Origin: Roseomonas sp. HF4
GTDB lineage: Bacteria; Pseudomonadota; Alphaproteobacteria; Acetobacterales; Acetobacteraceae
DNA length: 57,359 nucleotides
NCBI RefSeq assembly: GCF_005222755.1
Contig: NZ_STGD01000021.1
Coordinates: 1 to 57,359, forward strand
Direction: 5' to 3'
Shown here: positions 48,757 to 57,359 of the stretch, piece by piece
How positions within the stretch are numbered: the stretch's first letter is position 1
How the letters are laid out: every line of letters begins with the position of its first letter
Position numbers and translations under genes: made by a program
Notes under the pieces: generated by a model
What the model saw: only the letters and a program-made list of their open reading frames with translations
The model's database searches: none
Told to the model about the DNA's origin: nothing

Positions 48757-49236
48757 TCGTGGCTCACCCAGGGCGCCGCCGCCCAAAGACGGATGTTGAG
48801 ATTTGGTAGGTACTTGGCGGTAGCCGCACCTTTAATTGCTCTCCAAGGCTCCAGCCTGGAGACCGCCTGTGCCGAGTCGCACCTCCTCCGCCACGTGTTC
48901 CCGCCCAGAGAATTTCGTTCCCCGGTTTCCACCGCTGCAGCGGTGGGGATTAGAACTCTCGGCCCCAAGCCAACTTCGCGTCGGCCACGATGGGTGCCGG
49001 TCAGATCGAGATCGTCACGTATTGGGATCGTCGGTTGCGTGTCCCCGATTTGAACCTGTGATCTGGCCGGTGGGTGTTACGAATGCGGGATGGACGTTCG
49101 GGATAAGTGGATCCATGCCCGCACCCCCTCCCTTCTTTGGCCCTTGGCGCCCGAGCCGGTATCCGCTTCCCAATTCCCAAAGAAGGTTGAGGGGGGTACG
49201 GGGGGGGAAGTTCCCTTCTCCCCCCGGGTCCCACGC
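48757..49236. other. Gene-free intergenic region with palindromes
   Basis: I find no credible gene in these 480 bp. The features are CTCCAGCCTGGAG (48849-48861), the perfect palindrome at 48928-48945, T-loop-like fragments on the minus strand, and homopolymeric G/C runs shortly before hisD. It is the border between the accessory block and the core block. Confidence 0.55.
48928..48945. repeat. Perfect 18-bp palindrome
   Basis: CCACCGCTGCAGCGGTGG reads the same on both strands. It lies in the gene-free border 172 bp after the LysR stop. It could be a protein-binding site, a recombination site or a hairpin; none can be chosen from sequence alone. Confidence 0.6.
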
Positions 49237-50529
49237 ATGAAGCGCCTCGCCACCACCGACCCCGCCTTCGAAGCCGCCTTCGCCACCTTGCTCGATGAGG
49301 CGCGCGAGACCACCGCCCGCGTCGATGCCGCGGTGTCCGGGATCATCGCCGACGTCCGCGCGCGCGGCGATGCCGCGCTGCTCGACCTCACCGCCCGCTT
49401 CGACCGTTGGGCGCCGGCCGATGCCGCGGCGCTGCGCGTCACGCCCGCCGAGATCGAGGCTGCCGACGCCGCGATCCGACCCGAGCTCCGCGCCGCGCTG
49501 AACCTGGCCGCCGACCGGATCGAGGCGTTCCACGTCGCGCAGCTGCCGCGCGACCTCGAGATGACGGACAGCGCCGGCCTCACCCTCGGCATGCGCTGGG
49601 GCGCGATCGACGCGGTCGGCATCTACGTGCCCGGCGGCAAGGCGGCCTATCCGTCCTCGGTGCTGATGAACGCGATCCCGGCGCGCGCCGCCGGCGTCGG
49701 GCGCATCGCGATGTGCGTGCCGACACCCGATGGCGTGCTGAACCCGCTGGTGCTGGCGGCGGCCAAGCGCGCCGGCGTGACCGAGGTGTTCCGCATCGGC
49801 GGCGCGCAGGCCGTGGCGGCGATGGCCTGGGGCACGGCCTCGGTCGCGCCGGTCGATCGCATCGTCGGCCCCGGCAACGCCTATGTGGCCGAGGCCAAGC
49901 GCCAGGTCTTCGGCCGGGTCGGCATCGATTCCATCGCCGGCCCGTCCGAGGTCGTGGTCATCGCCGACGCCGCAAACGACCCGCGCCACGTGGCGGTCGA
50001 CCTGCTGGCCCAGGCCGAGCACGACGAGAGCGCGCAATCGATCCTGATCACGCCCGACGCCGCGCTGGCCGGGGCCGTCGCCCGCGCGGTGGAGGAGGAA
50101 CTCCGCCACCTGCCGCGCGCCGCCATCGCCGGCGAGAGCTGGCGCCGCCACGGCGCGATCATCCTGGTGCGGGACCTGGCGGAAGCGGCGGACCTCACGA
50201 ACCGCCTGGCGCCGGAACACCTGCAACTCATGGTGGACGAGCCGCGCGCCCTGCTGGCGGGCATCCGCCATGCCGGCGCCGCCTTCCTCGGCCGCTTCTG
50301 CCCGGAGGCCGTGGGCGACTATGTCGCGGGACCGAACCACGTGCTGCCCACCGGCCGCACCGCGCGCTTCGCCTCGGGCCTCTCGGTCTTCGACTTCATC
50401 AAGCGCACGACCTGGGTCGAGGCCGACGAGACGGCGCTCGCAGCGGTGGGGCCGGCGGCCGTCGCGCTCGGGGAAGCGGAGGGCCTGACCGCCCATGCAC
50501 GCAGCGTGGCGCTCCGCCTCGGGGGCTGA
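49237..50529 (+). CDS. hisD: Histidinol dehydrogenase
   Basis: The product is 430 aa, the usual family length. Signatures include [71 protein letters not shown] and [14 protein letters not shown]; these hold the zinc and catalytic Glu/His residues. It performs the last two oxidations of histidine biosynthesis (histidinol to histidine). ATG 49237 is the first Met giving a normal N-terminus. It starts the conserved core run hisD-infA-maf-rng-yacG. Confidence 0.97.
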   Translation: MKRLATTDPAFEAAFATLLDEARETTARVDAAVSGIIADVRARGDAALLDLTARFDRWAPADAAALRVTPAEIEAADAAIRPELRAALNLAADRIEAFHVAQLPRDLEMTDSAGLTLGMRWGAIDAVGIYVPGGKAAYPSSVLMNAIPARAAGVGRIAMCVPTPDGVLNPLVLAAAKRAGVTEVFRIGGAQAVAAMAWGTASVAPVDRIVGPGNAYVAEAKRQVFGRVGIDSIAGPSEVVVIADAANDPRHVAVDLLAQAEHDESAQSILITPDAALAGAVARAVEEELRHLPRAAIAGESWRRHGAIILVRDLAEAADLTNRLAPEHLQLMVDEPRALLAGIRHAGAAFLGRFCPEAVGDYVAGPNHVLPTGRTARFASGLSVFDFIKRTTWVEADETALAAVGPAAVALGEAEGLTAHARSVALRLGG

Positions 50530-50543
50530 ATCCCAACCGCGGC

Positions 50544-50572
50544 TTGACCCGGCCGGGCGCGGGGATCATGTT
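50544..50572 (+). promoter_or_regulatory. Candidate sigma-70 promoter for infA
   Basis: TTGACC (50544-50549), a 17-bp spacer, then CATGTT (50567-50572). It lies in the 145-bp gap after hisD and about 100 bp before the infA ATG. The -35 is near consensus, the -10 is moderate. Confidence 0.45.
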
Positions 50573-50674
50573 CCGGGCGTTTTCGGGCGGCGCGGCAACG
50601 CGTCGCCGTGTCGCCTGCGCGCCCGTCGCGCCCCCATTCAACCAGCGCGCGCCGCGCGCCACCCATGAGGCCCG

Positions 50675-50893
50675 ATGTCGAAGGAAGACATGATCGAGTT
50701 CAGCGGCCAGGTCGTTGAACTCCTCCCCAACGCCATGTTCCGCGTGAAGCTGGACAACGACCACATCGTTCTGGCCCATACCAGCGGCAAGATGCGCAAG
50801 AACCGCATCCGCGTGCTCGCCGGCGACCGCGTGAATGTCGAGATGACGCCCTACGACCTGACCAAGGGCCGCATCACGTTCCGCTTCAAGTGA
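50675..50893 (+). CDS. infA: Translation initiation factor IF-1
   Basis: The product is 72 aa, the standard length, an OB-fold S1-like protein: [60 protein letters not shown]. It binds the ribosomal A site during initiation. ATG 50675 gives the canonical MSKEDMIEF alphaproteobacterial N-terminus. Confidence 0.98.
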   Translation: MSKEDMIEFSGQVVELLPNAMFRVKLDNDHIVLAHTSGKMRKNRIRVLAGDRVNVEMTPYDLTKGRITFRFK

Positions 50894-50929
50894 GCGGCAT
50901 GCGCCCCGGCCGCCGCAAGTAGAGCCCCG

Positions 50930-51517
50930 GTGCCCGACCCGCGCCCGCCGCTGGTGCTGGCGAGCGCCAGCCCGCGGCGCCTCGACCTCCTGGCCCGCCT
51001 CGGCATCGCGCCCGACCGGGTCATCGCCACCGACATCGACGAGACGCCCTTCAGGGGCGAAGTCCCGCGCCCGCATGCCGCGCGCCTTGCGCTGGCCAAG
51101 GCCGAGGCCGCGGCCGCCGAGGCACCCGCCGCGATCGTTCTGGCCGCCGACACGGTGGTGGGCGTCGGCCGCCGCATCCTGCCCAAGGCCACGACGGCGG
51201 ACGAGGCGCGCGCCTGCCTCGACCTGCTTTCCGGCCGCCGCCATCGCGTGACGACCGCCGTGATCCTGGCCCTTCCGGACGGACGGCGGCTCCGGCGCGT
51301 GGTGGAAAGCGCGGTGACCTTCCAGCGCCTGACCGGGCAGCAGGTCGCGGACTACCTCGCGGGCGGGGAATGGCAGGGCAAGGCCGGCGGCTACGCCATC
51401 CAGGGCCGCGCCGAGGCCTTCATCCGTTTCCTCTCGGGCAGCCATTCCAACGTGGTCGGCCTGCCGCTGTTCGAGACGGCGCAATTGCTGCGCGGCATCG
51501 GATGGCTCACGCCCTGA
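50930..51517 (+). CDS. maf: Maf-family nucleoside triphosphate pyrophosphatase
   Basis: The product is 195 aa from GTG 50930. The family signature LVLASASPRRLDLLARLGI begins the protein; DIDETPF, LAADTVVGVG, LPKATTADEA, LSGRRHRVTTAVIL and GKAGGYAIQGRAEAFI follow, covering the nucleotide pocket and catalytic Asp. It hydrolyses non-canonical or modified NTPs. It is downstream of infA and overlaps the RNase E/G start by 16 bp. Confidence 0.95.
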   Translation: MPDPRPPLVLASASPRRLDLLARLGIAPDRVIATDIDETPFRGEVPRPHAARLALAKAEAAAAEAPAAIVLAADTVVGVGRRILPKATTADEARACLDLLSGRRHRVTTAVILALPDGRRLRRVVESAVTFQRLTGQQVADYLAGGEWQGKAGGYAIQGRAEAFIRFLSGSHSNVVGLPLFETAQLLRGIGWLTP

Positions 51518-52659
51518 TCCTCGTCAGCGTCTCGCCGGGCGAGGTGCGCACGGCCCTTCTGCAGCGCGGCACCCTGCGCGAGGCGTGGGTCGAGCGGCCG
51601 GCCCGGCCGGATGGGGTCGGCGACCTGCAGCGCGGCCGCGTCGCCGCGGTCGCATCCGCCATGGCCGGTGCCTTCGTGACGCTCGCCGGCGGCGAGACAG
51701 GCTTCCTGCCCGAGCGCGAGGCCGGCGACGCGCGACGCCCGATCGGCGCCGCGGTACAGGAAGGAATGGCGCTGCCGCTCCGCATCCTGCGCGCGGCGCA
51801 GGGCGGCAAGGGGCCGCGCGCGACGGCCCGGCTTGTGCCCGCCGAGGCCGCCCGCATCGCGGCCGCGCCGCCCGGCGCCCCGCTCCTGGTCGCGCGCGGA
51901 CCCATGGCCGCCGAGCGCCTGGCGCTGAACCACCCCGAGGCGGAGGTCCAGGTCGACAGCGCCGCGCACGCCGCGCGGCTGCGCGCGACACTCGGCGGGC
52001 GCGTCCGGGTCGTGCCCGCGCCGGCCTTCGACGATGCCCTGGAAGGGGAATTCGACCTGCTGGCCGGGCCGGAGGTGCCGCTACCCGGCGGCGGCCGCCT
52101 GCTGGTCCATCCGACCCCCGCGCTCACGGCCATCGACATGGATGCGGGCAGCGTGGCCGGGGCGCGCGGCGCCCAGGCCGTCGTGGCGTTGAACCGGGAT
52201 GCGCTACCGGTGCTCGCCCGGCAGATCCGCCTGCGCAACCTGGGCGGCATCATCCTGGTGGATTTCGCGGGGTTGTCGCCGCGCCGGCGCGAAGCACTGG
52301 CCGAACCGCTGCGCGCGGCGCTGGCCGCCGACCCCGCGGCCCGGCTGGTGGGCTTCACCGGCCTCGGCCTGGCCGAGATCGTGCGCGACCGGGTCCACCC
52401 GCCGCTGCATGAGGTGCTGGGCTGGCCGCCATCCCCGCTCACGCGCGGGCTGGCGGCGCTGCGCCGCGCGATGCGGGAGGCCGCCGCGCGGCCGGGGCGG
52501 CGCCTCGTGCTGCGCGCGCCGCCTGGCGTCATCGCCGCGATCGAGGCCCTGCCCGGTGCGCTCGATGAGTTCGCCGCCGGTGCGGGCACGCCGCTCCGCC
52601 TGCATCCCGACCCGCTCGCCAGCGAAGCCGAGGTGGAGGAAGCCGCCCATGACCGCTGA
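51502..52659 (+). CDS. rng: Ribonuclease E/G family protein (short form)
   Basis: The product is 385 aa, shorter than E. coli RNase G. It has the S1-like segment [15 protein letters not shown] and the DNase I-like catalytic domain with the metal-binding Asp residues in LTAIDMDAG and [11 protein letters not shown]. The Zn-link Cys pair of RNase E is not seen. It processes rRNA and degrades mRNA in related bacteria. ATG 51502 overlaps the maf end; the order maf-rng-yacG is conserved in alphaproteobacteria. Confidence 0.88.
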   Translation: MAHALILVSVSPGEVRTALLQRGTLREAWVERPARPDGVGDLQRGRVAAVASAMAGAFVTLAGGETGFLPEREAGDARRPIGAAVQEGMALPLRILRAAQGGKGPRATARLVPAEAARIAAAPPGAPLLVARGPMAAERLALNHPEAEVQVDSAAHAARLRATLGGRVRVVPAPAFDDALEGEFDLLAGPEVPLPGGGRLLVHPTPALTAIDMDAGSVAGARGAQAVVALNRDALPVLARQIRLRNLGGIILVDFAGLSPRRREALAEPLRAALAADPAARLVGFTGLGLAEIVRDRVHPPLHEVLGWPPSPLTRGLAALRRAMREAAARPGRRLVLRAPPGVIAAIEALPGALDEFAAGAGTPLRLHPDPLASEAEVEEAAHDR

Positions 52660-52840
52660 CGCCAAGCCGCCCGCCCTGCCGCGCTGCCCGATCTGCCGCC
52701 GCCGCGCGAGCGCCGAGGCTCGGCCCTTCTGCTCGGCGCGCTGCGCGCAGGTGGATCTCGGCCGCTGGTTGACCGGCGGTTACGCGATCCCGGGCGAGGC
52801 CGATGAGCCCGGACGGCCGGAGGATGAGGACGGCCCCTGA
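52649..52840 (+). CDS. yacG: DNA gyrase inhibitor YacG (zinc-binding)
   Basis: The product is 63 aa. The zinc site is CPICRRR and [20 protein letters not shown], a C-x2-C-x(n)-C-x3-C pattern. It ends with an acidic tail, [14 protein letters not shown]. It binds GyrB and blocks gyrase-DNA binding in E. coli. It overlaps the rng stop by 11 bp. Confidence 0.95.
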   Translation: MTADAKPPALPRCPICRRRASAEARPFCSARCAQVDLGRWLTGGYAIPGEADEPGRPEDEDGP

Positions 52841-52888
52841 CCCCGCTGGACAGGCGGCGCGGCCTCGGCTATCTCCCGCCCCTCTCCA

Positions 52889-52904
52889 GGTTCCCGCGGG
52901 AACC
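52889..52904. repeat. Perfect 16-bp palindrome before tRNA-Phe
   Basis: GGTTCCCGCGGGAACC sits in the 70-bp gap between yacG and tRNA-Phe, ending seven bases before the tRNA. A stem-loop here would end the hisD-yacG transcription unit or mark a processing site. No T run follows. Confidence 0.6.
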
Positions 52905-52910
52905 GCTTGG

Positions 52911-52986
52911 GCCCAGGTAGCTCAGTTGGTAGAGCATGCGACTGAAAATCGCAGTGTCGGTGGTTCGATTCCGCCCCTGGGCACCA
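52911..52986 (+). tRNA. tRNA-Phe (GAA)
   Basis: It has a complete 76-nt cloverleaf: acceptor GCCCAGG/CCTGGGC, D arm GCTC..GAGC, anticodon stem TGCGA/TCGCA with loop CTGAAAA (anticodon GAA), T arm GGTGG-TTCGATT-CCGCC, and encoded 3' ACCA. It ends the core block, and gene debris starts right after it. Confidence 0.98.
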
Positions 52987-53714
52987 TTTTATTTCAAGGC
53001 GGTAGAGGCTATTCGGACCCCTTCACGCGGAACCGAAACCAGTCAGTCCCTGGATGGCGGATCTTCAGCGGGCTCATTTTCCGCTGACCCACGCCTGCGC
53101 ACCCCTCCAGATGCCGTCAGGCACGGCGGGATCGGATAGGGTGTGTCGAGATCGTCCGAGGAAGTCGGACACCCCTCCAAACGCGCGCGATCGGCCTGGC
53201 TTGAATGCGGCATCCGGCGCGTCCGTCGCCCCATCCAGTGCTCAGGGAGCAACCTCCGCCTGAACCTGCATTGACCGCTGGCAACACCGGCAACACTGGC
53301 AACACGCGCAGATTTCTGCCGGGCACAGCCGTTGCCAGACCTGTTGCGAGTGGCGCCCGGTGGTAACACGGAGGCGAAGGCGGCCGACGCTGGTCTTGCA
53401 GCCGCGCCGCATGCGGGATGGCCGCGGTGGAGGCGTTGATGCTGCAGTAGTGCCCTCGCTGGTTCGAGGGAATGCGACACAGCCGGCCTACATCCTCCTG
53501 CTGGGCACACGAGGCGATGACGCAGGCACCGATGCCCGCGCTGCCGATCGAGCGCGGCAGGCCGAGCCCCGAGGCTTGCTGTGTCGCGCAAGTTGGATGT
53601 GTGCCTCCCTGCTCAAGGTCCTTCGCCAACCCGGCAACCGTCTGTTGCAGCCAATCCGTCGATGCCGCGCATCATCCTTGCGTCGAAACGGCAGTCGAGC
53701 GAGTGAAGCAAGCG
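52987..53714. other. Gene debris after tRNA-Phe
   Basis: I see no convincing gene. Open frames exist on both strands, but they lack domains and starts. A short tandem repeat is present at 53280-53306. The abrupt change from tight core genes to non-coding-like sequence after a tRNA fits an island junction. Confidence 0.5.
53280..53306 (+). repeat. Three tandem 9-bp units
   Basis: GGCAACACC, GGCAACACT and GGCAACACG in direct array. The related half GTTGCCAG/GTTGC recurs nearby at about 53330-53350. It may be a slippage product in a dead gene (minus strand reads VASVAGVASG-like repeats). Confidence 0.6.
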
Positions 53715-54283
53715 ATGCGTTTTTCGCTGCCCGGCCCTATCCCTATCCGCGCGGCTCTCCTCGATGATGGCGGATCGCTGGTGCCGCGCAGGACGGAGCG
53801 GCATAGGGCGACCGAGGATCACATCCTCGGCCTGTCCTTAGAAGCCGACGCCGCGCCACTGTTGCCTCTTCTTGGGGAGGGAAAGCGGCTCCAGCGAACG
53901 CTTGTCCGTCTGCAACCTTATGTGGTCATCCGCGCCGACGGCGCGGTCGTCCCGAATAGCTCTGTGGTGTTCGACATCCATGTGGCGGCACCGGGGAAGC
54001 GCTGGTTGCTCGTGCCGGAGCGACGTTCATGTTGCCGGCACGGCCGGCGGGCCTTCCCGGGCTGGTCGTCGATCAAGTCGAGGCTTGGTTGGCATCCGAT
54101 GCGGCCCTGCCGGTGCTGCTGGAGGTGACGCGGCAAGTACGTGCTCGGTTCGAGTACGAGGCGGCCAGCGATCCCGCGACCCGGAGCACTGCCCGACTGG
54201 CCCATGCGCTGACCATCGCGAAGCGGGCGGCGGCCGTGCAGACGGCGCTCGAGGCCCGGATCCGGAAGCTCGCCGCTCACTGA
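53715..54283 (+). pseudogene. Hypothetical protein with internal frameshift
   Basis: From ATG 53715: MRFSLPGPIPIRAALLDDGG, then LGEGKRLQRTLVRLQPYVVI and VFDIHVAAPGKRWLLVPE. The coherent reading then moves one frame (at about 54018-54022, one base missing) to TFMLPARPAGLPGLVVDQVE, AWLASDAALPVLLEVTRQVR and ALTIAKRAAAVQTALEARIR, KLAAH, stop 54283. Together this would be a ~190-aa protein with a helical C-terminus. I do not recognise a family. A sequencing error is possible. Confidence 0.55.
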
Positions 54284-54633
54284 CTGGGGCTTCGTGCGGA
54301 CTTTGCAATCGGGGGAACGCCCCGGCGCTTATCCGCCCTGCCAGGAATGCAGGAACGAGATCCGCGCTCGGGCGGTGGCAGCGCCCCCGCCCGCGTCGCT
54401 TCCCGTGCATCGCGACGGAGGATTGCAATCTGGCCCAAAGCCGCACAACGCCTGCGTTTCGTGGCGATGTGCTGCATCCATGCGGAGTCTAAAAGGGGAA
54501 GGGTGAGCGCGCAGACATGCCGTGGCCTCGCGCAGCCAAGCCTTGAGGTCCGCAGGGATCAGGCGGGGTTGGCCTCCCACTGACGGATCTTCTTCTCGTC
54601 TGGGCCTATGGCGGACGCGAGAGGGGGGCCACC
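54284..54633. other. Debris between hypothetical gene and IS66 remnant
   Basis: A minus-strand tail GPDEKKIRQWEANPA with stop near 54563 and an antisense frame LIPADLKAWLREATACLRAH look like ends of former genes. Neither has a start. I see no intact gene here. Confidence 0.4.
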
Positions 54634-55631
<998 letters not shown>

Positions 55632-56201
55632 TTACTCCGGCTGGATGCGCGTGATCTTCGACCCGTTGATCGAGAGCGAAGCCATCAATCCCTGCTGGCT
55701 GAAGCTGATCGCGTAGACCGGCTCGCTCAACGTCGTCGAGGTGATGTTGGCCTGCATGCCCTGGTCAAGGGCGACGACGGTGGGGCCGGTGCCGATCTCC
55801 CAGCCGCTCGCGGCATCAAGAGCCGCACGCGCCGCATCCGTCATGAAGAACATGGCCAGGCCGGCAACCTGCGCGCCGATCGTGAAGCCGAAGGATGCCC
55901 CGGCGATATTATAGTATCCGAGCGTCCGTTCGCCGGCGATCAGCGCGCCCTCGCCGTATTGGCCGCCGACGATGAAGCCGCCGCTGAGGATACGCGGGAA
56001 GATCAGAATCGATTTTGCCCCGGCAAAGAGCGGGCGAGTGTTGGCCTGCGCGCGCAGGGTGCGCAGGGCATTCGCGACCTCGCCGTCGATCTCGGCGCGC
56101 GACGCGGCCTGGGCCGGGCGCGACGCGGATGCCAGGATGGTGGGGGCGATAGCGATTGCCGCACCCAAGGGAAGCAGCTGGCGTCGGGTAGTTTCGGTCA
56201 T
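55632..56201 (-). CDS. Exported SYLF/YSC84-domain protein
   Basis: The product is 189 aa; ATG 56201 has GGAGG seven bases upstream. The leader TTRRQLLPLGAAIAIAPTIL is Tat-like, with cleavage near PAQAA. The body has AKSILIFPRILSGGFIVGGQ, YGEGALIAGERTLGYYNIAG, ASFGFTIGAQVAGLAMFFMT, the lipid-binding SYLF pattern. Bacterial members are periplasmic or outer-membrane-associated and of unclear function. It is a single gene; neighbours give no clue. Confidence 0.9.
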   Translation of the reverse strand: MTETTRRQLLPLGAAIAIAPTILASASRPAQAASRAEIDGEVANALRTLRAQANTRPLFAGAKSILIFPRILSGGFIVGGQYGEGALIAGERTLGYYNIAGASFGFTIGAQVAGLAMFFMTDAARAALDAASGWEIGTGPTVVALDQGMQANITSTTLSEPVYAISFSQQGLMASLSINGSKITRIQPE

Positions 56202-56533
56202 GTGGTCCTCCTCGCATGTGGCAAAGCGCGCCACTCCAGGGGCGGGGCCGACCCCCGCCAATCCCCCCGGATAACGTCCAGGGCAGGGACGAGTTTCGCA
56301 CGCATGCGATGCCCGACGTCGAAGGCAGGAGGCGCTTGCTGCTTCGACCGTCATGCGGCAGGCGATCGATCGTGACCGCGTATGATCGCCGCGGCCCTGG
56401 CCCGGGCAGCGCCGCTGCCCGTTCGCTCGGAGACAGCAACAGACCCTCAATGGCCGACGCTATCACGACGAGAATTGCCGTCGTCGACGCGGAGCATCAT
56501 GATCGACCAACCCCACGCATATCACTTCATGGC
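56202..56533. other. Intergenic region
   Basis: This lies between the SYLF gene start and the ABC ATPase stop. I see only the SYLF upstream region; both strands have short Arg/Pro-biased frames without domains. Confidence 0.5.
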
Positions 56534-57262
56534 CTATGACGTGCCGATGCGTCGTGGCGCCAGCACCGGTTCATCGGCGACGATACGCCCGTCCACCATC
56601 TCGATGATGCGGTCGCACCGCTGTGCCAGGCGAGGGTCGTGCGTGACGATCAGGAAGGTGTTGCGGCTCGTACGGTTCATCTCCCGCAGCAGGTCGAAGA
56701 CACCATCGGCAGACGTCGTATCGAGGTTGCCGGTCGGCTCGTCCGCCAGCACCAGCGCCGGGGACATGGCGAGCGCGCGTGCAATCGCGACCCGCTGCTG
56801 CTGGCCGCCGGAAAGGTTGCCGACGCGACTGTCCTTCCAGGGCAGCAGGCCGACCCGGTCGAGCAGGGTCTCGGCGCCGCGACGCATCGCCGCGTCCGGG
56901 CGATTGCGGTCGAGCAGCAGCGGCATCATGACGTTCTCGGCGGCGGTGAAGGCGCCGATCAGATGGTGATGCTGGAACACGAAGCCGATGCTGCGCCCCC
57001 GCAGTTGCGTCAGCGCCGCGTCGTCCATGTCGCGCGTATCGCGCCCCTCGATGAACAGCGTCCCCGCCGTCGGGCGGTCGAGCAGGCCGATCAGGTTGAG
57101 CATCGTGCTCTTGCCCGATCCGGAGGGGCCGATCAGGGCGCAGAACTCGCCGCGCCGCAGCACCAGGTCGATGCCGTGCAGCACCTCGATCTGCCGCGGC
57201 GTGCCCACGCCGAAGGATTTGCGCACGCCATCGAGGCGCAGTATCCGCTGTCTGGGCCACAC
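56534..57262 (-). CDS. ABC transporter ATP-binding protein (LolD/MacB type)
   Basis: The product is 242 aa from GTG 57262. Walker A is [21 protein letters not shown]-loop [20 protein letters not shown], signature [15 protein letters not shown], Walker [14 protein letters not shown]-loop IVTHDPRL. It would energise an FtsX-fold permease that is not in the window and may lie beyond the right edge. It is related in type to, but distinct from, the ATPase at 28.5 kb. The start could be a few codons later. Confidence 0.92.
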   Translation of the reverse strand: MWPRQRILRLDGVRKSFGVGTPRQIEVLHGIDLVLRRGEFCALIGPSGSGKSTMLNLIGLLDRPTAGTLFIEGRDTRDMDDAALTQLRGRSIGFVFQHHHLIGAFTAAENVMMPLLLDRNRPDAAMRRGAETLLDRVGLLPWKDSRVGNLSGGQQQRVAIARALAMSPALVLADEPTGNLDTTSADGVFDLLREMNRTSRNTFLIVTHDPRLAQRCDRIIEMVDGRIVADEPVLAPRRIGTS

Positions 57263-57359
57263 CTTGCGGCACGGGTTTCTAATGGTGCGCTGTCGCGGCT
57301 GATGTCGTGGCGGGGTGGCCGATGGAGATCGAGGTGGAGACTGCGAGCGCTCATACGAG

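Noticed and set aside
49030..49062. Minus-strand AGGTTCAAATCGGGG resembling a tRNA T-arm
   Set aside because: The stem bases do not pair and no cloverleaf or acceptor can be drawn; probably chance.
53043..53629. Two overlapping minus-strand frames of 170-182 codons
   Set aside because: Pro/Arg/Cys-biased translations, no motif, no ribosome site; treated as debris.

Overview
The window is GC-rich DNA with coding biased to G/C third positions. It carries a chromosomal core block in the order hisD - infA - maf - rng - yacG - tRNA-Phe. This fits an alphaproteobacterium, most likely Rhodospirillales/Acetobacteraceae (Roseomonas-like). That placement is inferred from gene order and protein style, not from a database search. 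Only about 49.2-53.0 kb looks like ordinary core genome. The rest is accessory and mosaic, with many broken genes.

Layout: (1) 1-6.8 kb is a mobile-element module. On the minus strand, two small DUF-like/ribbon-helix-helix-like proteins are followed by an excisionase-type HTH protein, two tyrosine recombinases and one serine recombinase. Several neighbours are joined by TGATG stop/start overlaps. A frameshifted DUF3489 gene, the tail of a second DUF3489 gene and a tRNA-3'-end-like sequence lie on the right. Repeated GTCAC-based motifs sit at the small regulators. (2) 7-23 kb is a copper/efflux island. The minus-strand set is RND adaptor, RND pump, EamA transporter, multicopper oxidase, Met-rich Spy-like protein and a YHS-type Cu+ ATPase. 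The plus-strand set is CopZ, a two-HMA CopA and CueR. Two near-identical CueR-type promoters (GCTTGACCCTCCCAA..GGGAG) head the two sets. A PaiB-like/MocR divergent pair lies between them. (3) 23-25.6 kb is a BisC/DMSO-reductase-family molybdoenzyme with a clear terminator.

(4) 25.6-33.6 kb is a patchwork of remnants: an enolase-superfamily tail, a pair of ~219-bp direct repeats, a CBS protein, an amino-acid-binding protein and an ABC ATPase with a truncated FtsX-type permease. A patatin lipoprotein follows, then a lepA 5' fragment with an in-frame amber codon joined to a phage lysozyme-like tail. (5) 33.6-43.1 kb holds oxidoreductases and mostly exported hydrolases (SDRs, an isochorismatase-like protein, two metallo-beta-lactamase-fold proteins, an alpha/beta hydrolase). 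A large wHTH-ATPase-TPR regulator lies upstream of them. An SDR deletion-derivative pseudogene sits near its intact paralog. (6) 43.4-48.8 kb is a truncated IS3-type element, a three-subunit PaoABC-like molybdenum hydroxylase operon and a divergent LysR regulator. (7) 49.2-53.0 kb is the core block. (8) 53.0-55.6 kb, after tRNA-Phe, contains gene debris and IS66/IS21 fragments. (9) 55.6-57.3 kb has a SYLF-domain protein and a LolD/MacB-type ATPase.

How the genes work together: region 2 would detect cytosolic Cu(I) through CueR, pass it through CopZ to CopA for export, and handle periplasmic copper with the oxidase, the Met-rich protein and the second ATPase. The RND genes are tied to the same regulator by their promoter box. 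Region 1 is the best candidate for an under-described system: a translationally coupled Tyr-Tyr-Ser recombinase cassette with its own small regulators.
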